Shown here piece after piece: positions 1 through 6,465 of a stretch of 6,581 bases of DNA. A program made the position numbers and the translations under genes. Below the pieces are notes generated by a model. It was not told the DNA's origin and searched no databases. It saw nothing but the letters and a program-made list of their open reading frames with translations. The DNA is from Pseudomonadota bacterium. Its GTDB lineage: Bacteria; Pseudomonadota; Alphaproteobacteria; Rhizobiales; Rhizobiaceae. The stretch is from contig JAFAGL010000067.1 in assembly GCA_023422735.1 (NCBI GenBank), positions 1 through 6,581 on the forward strand. The letters are read 5' to 3'. How positions within the stretch are numbered: the first letter of the stretch is position 1; each line of letters begins with the position of its first letter.

Positions 1-510
1 GTGTGCCTGATCTTGACAGACGCCTGCGCCGCTTGCCGCTGCGTCTTCGGCCGTTGTCATCGTGTCGGTAACGTCTTTGCGATACTCAATCCGATCAACG
101 ATCAGATGAAGAAGCGCATGCATTCGAGAAAGCCTTTCTCCCGGGCCGATTTCGCGCGCCAGCGCTGCTATTGCGGGTCCCGACCGGCTGAGTTCAGTCT
201 CCTGCTGAAATAACCACAGTGGCGCATGTCCGCGATGCGGCCCAGTCACACCCGAGCGATCCGTCGTTTCCACTATTCCTTGCGCGGTAATGGAAACATT
301 CGTCTGATGGCTCCCGACGCTCAGGAGGCAGGTTTCGTTGCCGAAACCATCGGTATAAGCAACCTCCTGGTTTGCTCCCGATATTTCCAGCGACCAGTCC
401 AGCACATTTTGTGCGTCGCTACTTTCCGGCACAAGCCGCAGGCGCTGCAAGGCAAAGCTATTAGGCCGATCAAAACTATATTCGGTGCGGTGAGTTATTT
501 TCAAACGCAT
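1..510 (-). CDS. Transglutaminase-like cysteine protease, N-terminal part (cut by window edge)
   Basis: This is an open frame of 170 codons starting at an ATG (508-510) and running off the left edge. Residues 1 to about 80 (start MRLKITHRTEYSF, then LRLVP, DGFGNE) match the beta-rich N-terminal domain of bacterial transglutaminase-like proteins. From about residue 110 the transglutaminase/papain-like core begins, and the window ends in GVCQDQAH, where Cys165 is the expected nucleophile. The catalytic His and Asp lie outside the window. Bacterial members of this family are mostly regarded as peptidases or amidases rather than protein cross-linkers. No signal peptide is visible, so the protein is probably cytoplasmic. 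The start lies 3 bases after the stop of the alpha-E gene with no clear Shine-Dalgarno sequence, which suggests translational coupling. The family call is firm; the substrate is unknown. Confidence 0.93.
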   Translation of the reverse strand, partial: MRLKITHRTEYSFDRPNSFALQRLRLVPESSDAQNVLDWSLEISGANQEVAYTDGFGNETCLLSVGSHQTNVSITAQGIVETTDRSGVTGPHRGHAPLWLFQQETELSRSGPAIAALAREIGPGERLSRMHALLHLIVDRIEYRKDVTDTMTTAEDAAASGAGVCQDQAH

Positions 511-513
511 CGA

Positions 514-1455
514 TCAGGTAAACCGATAATCAGTTGCTACAGCTTGGCTTAAGCGAGCATTGTCTGCGATGAATCCATCAAGATATTCATGAAGTCCGTA
601 GTCAAAGACATCCTTGATGGAGCTGACTTGCAAGCGGCGTAGAACACTTTCGGCAATGCCGTGACTGGGGTATTGCGCCTCGTAATCCTCAGCGAGCAAG
701 CGTAGATTTTCGACAATTCCTCTATAACAAAATGCAAGAGAGCGCGGCATTCGGGGATTGAGAATCAAATAGTCTGCGATCAAGGTCGGCTTATAATCGC
801 CATCGTACACCCATCGATATGAGCGATGTGCCGCCACGGATCGCAGGATCGATTCCCATTGATAATTGTCAAGGGAAGAGCCAACCCAATGTACAGACGG
901 TAGAAGCACGTAATACTTTACATCAAGGATCCGCGCCGTGTTGTCCGCTCGCTCAACAAGTGTCCCCAAGGCAGCGAAATTATAAATCTCATTACGGAGC
1001 ATGGTGCCCGTAAAGGAGCCCCTGAACAGTGCGGTTTCTCGCTTAATGGCATCAAGAACATTCGGCAGTTCACGCTCGTCGATCGGATTGGCCAACAGGC
1101 GCTTCAACGACATCCACGCCTCATTCAAGCTTTCCCAGCTTTCTCGGGTAAGCGCCGTGCGAACCATGCGGCCATTCATACGCGCCGTTTCGATCGTAGA
1201 AAGGACGCTGGACGGGTTGGCCGCATCCCGCAAAAGGAAATCTGACACGTTGGTCGCGTTAAACTCGTCATGACGTGCTCTGAAAGCGGCTTCAGCGCCA
1301 GCACTGACCACAAGCGACGTCCATTCTTCCGCAGAAGTTGAAGTTTGGGTCAAAGCAAGCCGCAATCCGGCATCAAGCAAACGAGCCATGTTCTCGGCCC
1401 GCTCGATATAGCGACTCATCCAATACAAACCGTTGGCAGTGCGTCCGAGCAGCAT
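514..1455 (-). CDS. Alpha-E domain-containing protein (DUF403 family)
   Basis: A complete 313-residue protein, the usual length for stand-alone alpha-E proteins. It is predicted to be almost entirely helical, has no signal peptide or membrane segment, and opens with the family signature LGRTANGLYWMSRYIERAEN (residues 3-22). A related motif recurs later: ERAENMARLLD (18-28) and ERADNTARILD (168-178), spaced exactly 150 residues apart. This fits an internally duplicated helical fold with conserved Glu, Arg and Asn residues. The C-terminal part (about 190-300) carries further family-typical segments such as ILNPRMPRSLAFC. The biochemical role is not established; alpha-E domains are consistently encoded with, or fused to, circularly permuted ATP-grasp and transglutaminase domains and may be a partner or scaffold. 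The gene starts 4 bases after the ATP-grasp stop and ends 3 bases before the transglutaminase start, so it is the middle of a three-gene unit. Confidence 0.95.
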   Translation of the reverse strand: MLLGRTANGLYWMSRYIERAENMARLLDAGLRLALTQTSTSAEEWTSLVVSAGAEAAFRARHDEFNATNVSDFLLRDAANPSSVLSTIETARMNGRMVRTALTRESWESLNEAWMSLKRLLANPIDERELPNVLDAIKRETALFRGSFTGTMLRNEIYNFAALGTLVERADNTARILDVKYYVLLPSVHWVGSSLDNYQWESILRSVAAHRSYRWVYDGDYKPTLIADYLILNPRMPRSLAFCYRGIVENLRLLAEDYEAQYPSHGIAESVLRRLQVSSIKDVFDYGLHEYLDGFIADNARLSQAVATDYRFT

Positions 1456-1459
1456 GGCG

Positions 1460-2878
1460 TCAGTCGTCCAATACCCAAGTGTCTTTTGTTCCGCCCCCCT
1501 GTGATGAATTCACGACGAGTGACCCCTCCTTCAAGGCAACGCGAGTGAGCCCGCCTGGAACAATTTGAATTCGATCGGACACAAGAACAAATGGGCGGAG
1601 ATCGACATGACGAGGAGCCAGTCCGTGTTCGGTCAAAATCGGACAGGTGGAAAGAGACAGTGTTGGTTGAGCAATGTAATTGGAGGGCTTCGCCTTTAGC
1701 TTTTGGATGAAAGCTTCACGCTCTGCTTTTGAAGCGGCTGGCCCCACGAGCATTCCGTAACCGCCCGAACCATGGACTTCCTTCACCACCAGGTCCTGCA
1801 GGTTCTCTAACACATATTGGAGGCTCGCAGACTCTGAGCACCGCCAGGTTTCGATATTGGGAATAAGCGCCTTACGGCCCGTATAAAACTCGATGATTTC
1901 CGGCATGTAGGAATAGATCGCCTTGTCGTCGGCAATGCCGGTACCTGGCGCGTTGGCGATTGTGATATTGCCTGCGCGATAAACATCCATGATCCCTGGA
2001 ACGCCTAGTGCCGAGTCCGGCCTGAATGTAAGCGGATCAAGAAATGCGTCATCTACGCGACGATACAGAACGTCAATGCGCTTATATCCTTGCGTTGTGC
2101 GCATCGCGACATAACCATCGATCACGCGCAGATCTTGTCCTTCCACCAGTTCCACACCCATTTGATCGGCAAGGAAAGCGTGTTCGAAAAACGCCGAATT
2201 GTAACTGCCCGGCGTCAGCACGGCCAGGCGCGGCGGGCCGTCGCAATTTTCCGGCCTGACAGCCGCCAGGGATTGTCTCAAGAGTTGCGGATAGTTGGCG
2301 ACCTGGCGCACGCGGATGCGCTGAAACAACTCCGGAAAAAGCTGCATCATGGTTTCGCGATTTTCCAGCATATAGGAAACACCGCTTGGAGTGCGGGCAT
2401 TGTCTTCCAGCACGAAAAATTCATTCTCGCTTGTCCGGACTATGTCAGTACCGATGATGTGCGTGTAAACCCCGCCCGGAGGACGCATCCCAATCATTTC
2501 CGGGAGAAACGCCTCGTTGTTGGCGATCAGCGCCTTGGGAATGCGCCCCGCCCTTATGATTTCTTGACGATGATAGATGTCATCCAGAAAGGCGTTGAGT
2601 GCTTGCACTCGCTGCTCGATGCCCTGCATCAGGCGTCGCCATTCTTGACCGGACAGTATGCGCGGAACGATGTCGAATGGGATCAGACGTTCAGCAGCTG
2701 CTTCTTCACCGTAGACCGCGAAGGTAATCCCGGTTTTACGGAAGACGCGTTCGGCGTCCAGCATCTTTTCGGTCAAGCGCGCCGGATCCTGCGCGCTCAT
2801 CCATTCGCCGTATTTCTCATACGGATCTCTCACTCCGGTACCAGCCGGTCTCATCTCATCGAATGCAACCAAACGCAT
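1460..2878 (-). CDS. Circularly permuted ATP-grasp ligase (DUF404/DUF407 type)
   Basis: A complete 472-residue cytoplasmic protein, normal for this family. ATP-grasp enzymes activate a carboxylate as an acyl phosphate and join it to an amine or thiol; in this permuted group a peptide-like ligation is expected but the substrates are unknown. Family landmarks in order: FAVYG (53-57), VLEDNARTPSGVSYMLENR (156-174, probably Mg-ATP binding), GTGIADDKAIYSY (312-324), VVKEVHGSGGYGMLVGP (364-380, glycine-rich nucleotide loop with Lys366), YIAQPT (401-406), RHVDLRPF (423-430), and GGLTRVA plus NSSQGGGTKDTW (442-468). All key motifs look intact, so the enzyme is probably active. It is the first gene of the ATP-grasp / alpha-E / transglutaminase unit. 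The start is slightly uncertain: an in-frame stop lies about 20 bases upstream of ATG 2878, and a TTG two codons inside has the better ribosome-binding spacing. Confidence 0.95.
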   Translation of the reverse strand: MRLVAFDEMRPAGTGVRDPYEKYGEWMSAQDPARLTEKMLDAERVFRKTGITFAVYGEEAAAERLIPFDIVPRILSGQEWRRLMQGIEQRVQALNAFLDDIYHRQEIIRAGRIPKALIANNEAFLPEMIGMRPPGGVYTHIIGTDIVRTSENEFFVLEDNARTPSGVSYMLENRETMMQLFPELFQRIRVRQVANYPQLLRQSLAAVRPENCDGPPRLAVLTPGSYNSAFFEHAFLADQMGVELVEGQDLRVIDGYVAMRTTQGYKRIDVLYRRVDDAFLDPLTFRPDSALGVPGIMDVYRAGNITIANAPGTGIADDKAIYSYMPEIIEFYTGRKALIPNIETWRCSESASLQYVLENLQDLVVKEVHGSGGYGMLVGPAASKAEREAFIQKLKAKPSNYIAQPTLSLSTCPILTEHGLAPRHVDLRPFVLVSDRIQIVPGGLTRVALKEGSLVVNSSQGGGTKDTWVLDD

Positions 2879-2879
2879 G

Positions 2880-2884
2880 CTCCC
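2880..2884 (-). promoter_or_regulatory. Shine-Dalgarno GGGAG bearing on the ATP-grasp start
   Basis: GGGAG on the minus strand lies only 1 base before ATG 2878 but 7 bases before an in-frame TTG (2870-2872, codon 3). The spacing favours the TTG start, which would give a 470-residue protein beginning at the family-typical VAFDEM segment. The conventional ATG is kept as the annotated start because the sequence alone does not decide. Confidence 0.4.
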
Positions 2885-2910
2885 GCTTACATCGCATCAC
2901 AGAGAGTTCC

Positions 2911-2923
2911 TGATTAAAAATCA
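2911..2923. repeat. Short AT-rich inverted repeat upstream of the ATP-grasp gene
   Basis: TGATT-AAA-AATCA is a perfect 5-base inverted repeat around a 3-base centre, in the 67-base gap between the Lrp-like gene and the ATP-grasp gene. It is too short and AT-rich, and lacks a T-tract, to act as a terminator. It could be a protein-binding half-site pair or chance. A TTGATA sequence lies just upstream on the minus strand (2932-2937), but no convincing -10 box is found at good spacing. Confidence 0.3.
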
Positions 2924-2945
2924 AGCGCGTTTATCAATTGCCGAC

Positions 2946-3182
2946 CTAAAAGGCACGGAAAGTGACGATGGTTCTGGTATCCCGGATCCCCGGTACGATC
3001 TGGATCTTTTCATTCACGAAGTGGCCGACGTCCCCACCATCCTCGATATAGAATTTCACCAGCAGATCGAATTCTCCCGCTGTGGAATAGACTTCTGATG
3101 CTATCTCGAGATCCACGATCGCACTGGCAACCTCATAAGCCTTGCCGAGCTCGCATTTCACCTGAACAAAGAACGCTTTCAT
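2946..3182 (-). CDS. Stand-alone Lrp/AsnC ligand-binding (RAM) domain protein
   Basis: A 78-residue protein consisting only of the C-terminal ligand-binding and oligomerisation domain of Lrp/AsnC regulators, with no helix-turn-helix. Visible family features are the opening strand KAFFVQVKCE, the helix AYEVASAIVDL, the strand pair with TAGEFDLLVKF, and the closing GIRDTRTIVTF. The normal Lrp protein is about 150 residues, so this is half length, but it has its own start and ribosome-binding site and is not an obvious remnant. Such single-domain proteins form alpha-beta dimers and larger rings and may bind amino acids or modulate full-length Lrp proteins by co-assembly. ATG 3182 is chosen over an in-frame TTG at 3185 because AGGA lies 6 bases before the ATG and only 3 before the TTG. 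It follows the importer's terminator and precedes the ATP-grasp gene by 67 bases with no terminator between. Its target is unknown. Confidence 0.88.
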   Translation of the reverse strand: MKAFFVQVKCELGKAYEVASAIVDLEIASEVYSTAGEFDLLVKFYIEDGGDVGHFVNEKIQIVPGIRDTRTIVTFRAF

Positions 3183-3185
3183 CAA

Positions 3186-3192
3186 CTTTCCT
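3186..3192 (-). promoter_or_regulatory. Shine-Dalgarno AGGAAAG of the Lrp-like gene
   Basis: AGGAAAG on the minus strand places its AGGA core 6 bases before ATG 3182. It decides this start over the adjacent in-frame TTG (3183-3185), which would leave only 3 bases. Confidence 0.65.
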
Positions 3193-3214
3193 AGATGCCA
3201 TTTTCAGCGCTTGA

Positions 3215-3243
3215 ATAAATGAGGTTCGGCTCACTTTCTTCAA
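3215..3243 (-). promoter_or_regulatory. Candidate promoter for the Lrp-like gene (weak)
   Basis: On the minus strand TTGAAG (3238-3243) is followed after 17 bases by ATTTAT (3215-3220). The -35 box matches 4 of 6 consensus bases and the -10 box only about 3 of 6, so this is a weak sequence match. The main argument is position: a strong terminator sits immediately upstream (3255-3282), so a promoter for the genes to its left should lie between it and the ATG at 3182. Confidence 0.25.
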
Positions 3244-3254
3244 CGCCGCGCAAG

Positions 3255-3282
3255 AAAAAAGGCGCCGGTGACGACGCCTTTT
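3255..3282 (-). terminator. Rho-independent terminator of the BMP importer operon
   Basis: Read on the minus strand, AAAAGGCGTCG, loop TCAC, then CGGCGCCTTTT forms an 11-base-pair stem (four A-U pairs, six G-C pairs and one G-U wobble) with a 4-base loop, and the transcript ends in a run of six T (3255-3260). The hairpin begins 20 bases after the TAA stop of the substrate-binding protein gene. It closes the importer operon and separates it from the genes to the left. Confidence 0.88.
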
Positions 3283-3302
3283 CAAAGAGCTTTAAGGCCG
3301 CA

Positions 3303-4373
3303 TTACTGCGGCAGTTTATCATCCACGCCGGCCACGTAGAAATTCAAGCTGGCGAGGGTCGCATCATCAGCGGTCTCGCCCTCTGCCAACCAATCCGATC
3401 CATCCTGCTTCTTGATTGGTCCGGTGAAAGGCTTCAACTCGCCTGATTTGATATTGGCTTCGGTTTCTTCCGCCATTGCCTTAACGTCATCCGGCATGTT
3501 GGTGTAAGGCGCCATCTCCAAGATATTCTGTGCGAGACCATCCCAAATGTTCTCCGACTTCCAGCTGCCATCCAAGACAGCCTGAACGCGCTTCACATAA
3601 TAGGCACCCCAAGTGTCGACGATCGCAGTGAGCTGGGTTTCAGGCCCGGCCTTGATCATATCCGATGCCTGACCGAAGGCGTGAATGCCGCGCTCGGCTG
3701 CGACCTGCATCGGCGCTGTAGAATCAGTATGCTGCGTGATGATGTCGACACCCTGATCCACCAGCACCTTTGCAGCATCTGCTTCTTTAGCCGCATCAAA
3801 CCAGGTGTTCGCCCACACGACCTTGAGCTTGAAATCAGGGTTCACCGACTGCGCACCGAGCGTGAAGGCATTGATGCCCATGACAACTTCTGGGATAGGG
3901 AAAGACGCGATATAGCCAGCAACTCCGGTCTTAGAGACCTTCGCGGCAATCTGGCCTTGAATGTAACGACCCTCATAAAAACGCGCATTGTAAACGCCGA
4001 GGTTCTCTGCCGTCTTATAGCCCGTGCCATGTTCAAACTTCACATCCGGGAATTTCGCAGCGGCTGCAACCGTCTGATCCATGAAGCCGAACGAAGTGGC
4101 GAAGATGATCGCGCAACCTGAACGGGCAAGGCGCTCAATGGCGCGCTGGGCATCCGGACCCTCGGGAACATTTTCAACAAAAACGGTTTCAACCTTATCA
4201 CCGAGTTCATTGTCGACCTGCTGCCGGCCAAGATCATGTGCCTGGCTATACCCGCCATCGGTCTTTGACCCTATGTAGACGAAACAGGCCTTGGCTTTTT
4301 CTTGCGCCGATGCAGGAATGGTAACGGAGGCTGCAAGGGCTGCGGCAGTCAGTCCAAGAAGAAGTCTTTTCAT
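3303..4373 (-). CDS. BMP-family ABC transporter substrate-binding protein (purine/nucleoside type)
   Basis: A complete 356-residue periplasmic protein. Residues 1-23 form a signal peptide (KR, hydrophobic core, PASA) with likely signal peptidase I cleavage before QEK. There is no lipobox cysteine, so it should be soluble in the periplasm, unlike the lipoprotein BMP members of Gram-positives and spirochaetes. Family segments are YIGSKTDGGYSQAHDLGR (33-50), FATSFGFMD (91-99), FEHGTGY (113-119), YNARFYEGRYIQG (128-140), IASFPIPEVVMGINAF (155-170), ANTWFDAAKEADAAK (188-202), QHTDSTAPMQVA (214-225) and TAIVDTWGAYYV (249-260). The mature protein has two cysteines (30 and 87) that could form a disulfide. 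Characterised BMP/PnrA proteins bind purine nucleosides; purine nucleosides or bases are the likely ligands, by inference. The gene follows the second permease by 37 bases, has a GGAA ribosome-binding site 6 bases before the ATG, and is last in the operon before a terminator. Confidence 0.94.
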   Translation of the reverse strand: MKRLLLGLTAAALAASVTIPASAQEKAKACFVYIGSKTDGGYSQAHDLGRQQVDNELGDKVETVFVENVPEGPDAQRAIERLARSGCAIIFATSFGFMDQTVAAAAKFPDVKFEHGTGYKTAENLGVYNARFYEGRYIQGQIAAKVSKTGVAGYIASFPIPEVVMGINAFTLGAQSVNPDFKLKVVWANTWFDAAKEADAAKVLVDQGVDIITQHTDSTAPMQVAAERGIHAFGQASDMIKAGPETQLTAIVDTWGAYYVKRVQAVLDGSWKSENIWDGLAQNILEMAPYTNMPDDVKAMAEETEANIKSGELKPFTGPIKKQDGSDWLAEGETADDATLASLNFYVAGVDDKLPQ

Positions 4374-4411
4374 TGCGGGTTCCAGTTAGCGGGTTGACGG
4401 AAAGTGGCGAA

Positions 4412-5380
4412 TTATCGGTCGGGCACGAAGGCCTGCCCGAGAGATGCAGGTGTATTCATCAGGGTAAGTCGGCGATTGCGCGAGATCACAACAAGCACGA
4501 CAACCGTCGCGAGATATGGCAGCGCAGACAAAAACTGAGGTGGAATCCCAAGACCCAGTGCCTGGGCATGAAGCTGGCCTATGGAAACAGCGCCAAAAAG
4601 ATAGGCCCCCGCGAGCAATCGCAATGGCCGCCAGGATGAGAAAACGACCAGTGCCAAAGCAATCCAGCCTCGCCCGGCTGTCATGTTTTCAACCCATTGC
4701 GGTGTGTAAACGAGTGAAAGGTGACCACCTGCCAAGCCAGCACACCCGCCACCGAACATGACCGCCAGATAACGGATGCCGATGACGTTCGTGCCTAACG
4801 CATGCGCCGAGCGATGATTGTCGCCAACTGACCGCAACACAAGACCAGCACGTGTTGAAAACAAAAACCAGGTAACGCAGACTACCAACAGGATCGAAAT
4901 ATAAAAAATGGGATCCTGTCCGAACACGACCCGACCAAGTAGCGGCAAGCTTATCAGCCAGTCAAACAATCGGCCGATTGCCGGTCCAAATAGGGGAAGA
5001 TCGCCAAGCGTCGTCGCCAGCGATGGGAGGCGAACGCCGGCCGATCCCACGAAGTTTTCACCGATCATGCTCGAAAGGCCCAGCCCCAACAAGGTGAGAG
5101 AAAGGCCGGTAGCCACCTGGTTGGTGGCAACCGACAATGTCAGAACGCCGAACAACAGCGAAAACAGGACGCCGGCAGCGATTGCCGCGAGCATCCCAAG
5201 CCAAGGGGAGCCGGTCATCGCAGCTGCACCGAAGCCGCAGACAGCGCCCATCACCATCATCCCCTCAACACCGAGATTGAGGACACCTGACCGCTCTACA
5301 ACGAGTTCGCCAAGCGCTGCTAGCAAGAGAGGCGTCGCTGCTGTCGCGATCGTAAGAATGATACTTTCAATGATGCCCAT
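4412..5380 (-). CDS. ABC transporter permease, NupQ/YufQ-like (BMP importer)
   Basis: A 322-residue inner-membrane protein of the branched-chain amino acid/ribose-type permease family (BPD_transp_2). Roughly eight or nine hydrophobic segments are visible (about 4-28, 36-56, 61-82, 88-107, 155-175, 203-225, 238-265, 285-301). The signature NLGVEGMM (35-42) is typical of the second permease in nucleoside importers, as are the cytoplasmic loop SVGDNHRSAHALG (184-196), which should contact the ATPase, and TAGRGWIALALVVF (234-247). It should pair with the upstream permease to form the transmembrane channel. The ATG at 5380 is chosen because its first base is the last base of the upstream TGA (TGATG) and a GAGGTG site lies 5 bases before it. 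An in-frame ATG at 5446 would add 22 charged residues overlapping the upstream gene and is unlikely. Confidence 0.93.
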   Translation of the reverse strand: MGIIESIILTIATAATPLLLAALGELVVERSGVLNLGVEGMMVMGAVCGFGAAAMTGSPWLGMLAAIAAGVLFSLLFGVLTLSVATNQVATGLSLTLLGLGLSSMIGENFVGSAGVRLPSLATTLGDLPLFGPAIGRLFDWLISLPLLGRVVFGQDPIFYISILLVVCVTWFLFSTRAGLVLRSVGDNHRSAHALGTNVIGIRYLAVMFGGGCAGLAGGHLSLVYTPQWVENMTAGRGWIALALVVFSSWRPLRLLAGAYLFGAVSIGQLHAQALGLGIPPQFLSALPYLATVVVLVVISRNRRLTLMNTPASLGQAFVPDR

Positions 5381-6465
5381 CAGCGCACCTCGCCGGATTT
5401 TACCGACGCGATCAAACGGAGGCGATAATGGATCAATGTATCGCAACCTAGAACGAAGAAGAGCAGTAGGCCCTGGAAAACGCGTGCAACCTTATCCGAA
5501 AAACCCATGGAAATCTGGGCTGCTTCGCCACCAAGATATGTAAGTGCAAGAACAAATCCTGCCGCAATGATGCCCAACGGGTTCAACCGCCCTAGAAAAG
5601 CGACGATTATCGCGGTGAAACCGTAGCCTGGAGATATGACCGGTTGCAGATAGCCAATTGCTCCTGAAGCTTCCGATATGCCTGCCAGTCCGGCCAATCC
5701 CCCTGATATCAAGAACACGAAAAACACCATGCGCTTTTCAGAAAAGCCAGCAAAGCGCCCTGCCCGAGGACTGGCACCAAGAACTCGAACCTCATAACCT
5801 TTCAGGGTACGGCTAATCAGAAACCAAACCGCAACTGCTGCGATAAGAGCAAGCACGATACCCCAATGCGCACTTCCCGAAGACGGAACAAGCTCGGGGA
5901 GAGTGGCATATGAATGAAAACGGCGGGTCAACGGAAAATTATTGCCGGCAGGGTCTCGCCACACTCCGCGCACCAGCCAATCCAGGAAAAGCTGCGCCAC
6001 ATATACCAGCATAAGGCTCGTGAGAATTTCGTTTGTCCCAAATCGCGTTTTCAAAAACGCGGGAATACAGGCGTAAGCTGCTCCACCCAATATGCCCATG
6101 ATGAGCATCAAAGGGAGAACCAATCCGCTCTGAAAATCAGGGAACATCACTGGCAGAATAGAGCCGGCAATCGCACCCATGACGAATTGGCCTTCGGCGC
6201 CGATATTCCAGTTATTCGATAGGAAACAAACCGAAAGCCCAACCGCGATCAAAATGAGCGGCGCTGCCTTAATGGCAAGTTCGTGGAGCGACCAGACTTC
6301 AAGGAGCGGCTCCACGAAGTAGTAATATAAGCCGTCAACTGGGGATTTCCCCAGCGCGGCAAAAATCGCAGCGCCGCAAATCAGCGTCAAAGCGAGAGCA
6401 ATCAGCGGCGAAACGATACTGAACAGCTTGGAATGCTGCGGGCGTTTGATGAGCTCCAGGCGCAT
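5380..6465 (-). CDS. ABC transporter permease, NupP/YufP-like (BMP importer)
   Basis: A complete 361-residue polytopic inner-membrane protein, the expected length for the first permease of NupABC/BmpDEFG-type importers. A short basic N-terminus (to about residue 13) precedes the first membrane segment (16-38). Further hydrophobic segments lie near 62-82, 91-107, 113-135, 144-165, 199-218, 244-264, 281-315 and 328-341. The signature NNWNIGAEGQ (84-93) marks this subfamily, and VLGASPRAGRFAGFSEKR (228-245) is the cytoplasmic coupling loop that should dock on the ATPase. The region around 165-200 is a hydrophilic, probably periplasmic loop. The start ATG shares its A with the TAA stop of the ATPase gene (TAATG), with GAGG about 10 bases upstream. 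With the second permease it forms a heterodimeric channel. Confidence 0.94.
   Translation of the reverse strand: MRLELIKRPQHSKLFSIVSPLIALALTLICGAAIFAALGKSPVDGLYYYFVEPLLEVWSLHELAIKAAPLILIAVGLSVCFLSNNWNIGAEGQFVMGAIAGSILPVMFPDFQSGLVLPLMLIMGILGGAAYACIPAFLKTRFGTNEILTSLMLVYVAQLFLDWLVRGVWRDPAGNNFPLTRRFHSYATLPELVPSSGSAHWGIVLALIAAVAVWFLISRTLKGYEVRVLGASPRAGRFAGFSEKRMVFFVFLISGGLAGLAGISEASGAIGYLQPVISPGYGFTAIIVAFLGRLNPLGIIAAGFVLALTYLGGEAAQISMGFSDKVARVFQGLLLFFVLGCDTLIHYRLRLIASVKSGEVR
5386..5391 (-). promoter_or_regulatory. Shine-Dalgarno GAGGTG of the second permease
   Basis: GAGGTG lies inside the last codons of the upstream permease gene, 5 bases before ATG 5380. With the TGATG overlap it fixes this start against the longer frame beginning at 5446 and supports coupled translation of the two permeases. 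Confidence 0.75.

Noticed and set aside
1..552. Two plus-strand open frames (1-213 and 226-552) at the left edge
   Set aside because: Translation of the opposite strand gives a continuous transglutaminase-like protein with its catalytic Cys motif, so these are shadows.
2090..2917. A 275-codon plus-strand open frame opposite the ATP-grasp gene
   Set aside because: It lies almost wholly antisense to a gene with unmistakable family motifs. Its translation shows no recognisable domain and looks like a reading-frame shadow.
2911..2923. The TGATT-AAA-AATCA element as a terminator of the Lrp-like gene
   Set aside because: A five-pair AT-rich stem with no following T-tract on the minus strand is too weak for intrinsic termination.
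2946..3182. The Lrp-like gene as a broken remnant of a full-length regulator
   Set aside because: The 120 bases upstream contain a terminator and no helix-turn-helix coding remnant, and the gene has a proper start with a Shine-Dalgarno sequence. Stand-alone RAM proteins are a known type.
3681..4121. A 146-codon plus-strand open frame opposite the BMP gene
   Set aside because: It is fully antisense to a well-supported gene and shows no family resemblance or ribosome-binding site of note.
5381..5446. An N-terminal extension of the second permease from ATG 5446
   Set aside because: It would overlap the upstream gene by 67 bases and add 22 charged residues before the first membrane segment. The TGATG junction with GAGGTG at proper spacing explains the start at 5380.
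4908..5543. A 211-codon plus-strand open frame opposite the two permeases
   Set aside because: It is antisense to two clear membrane proteins. Its Pro/Ser/Arg-rich translation is what the complement of hydrophobic codons gives.
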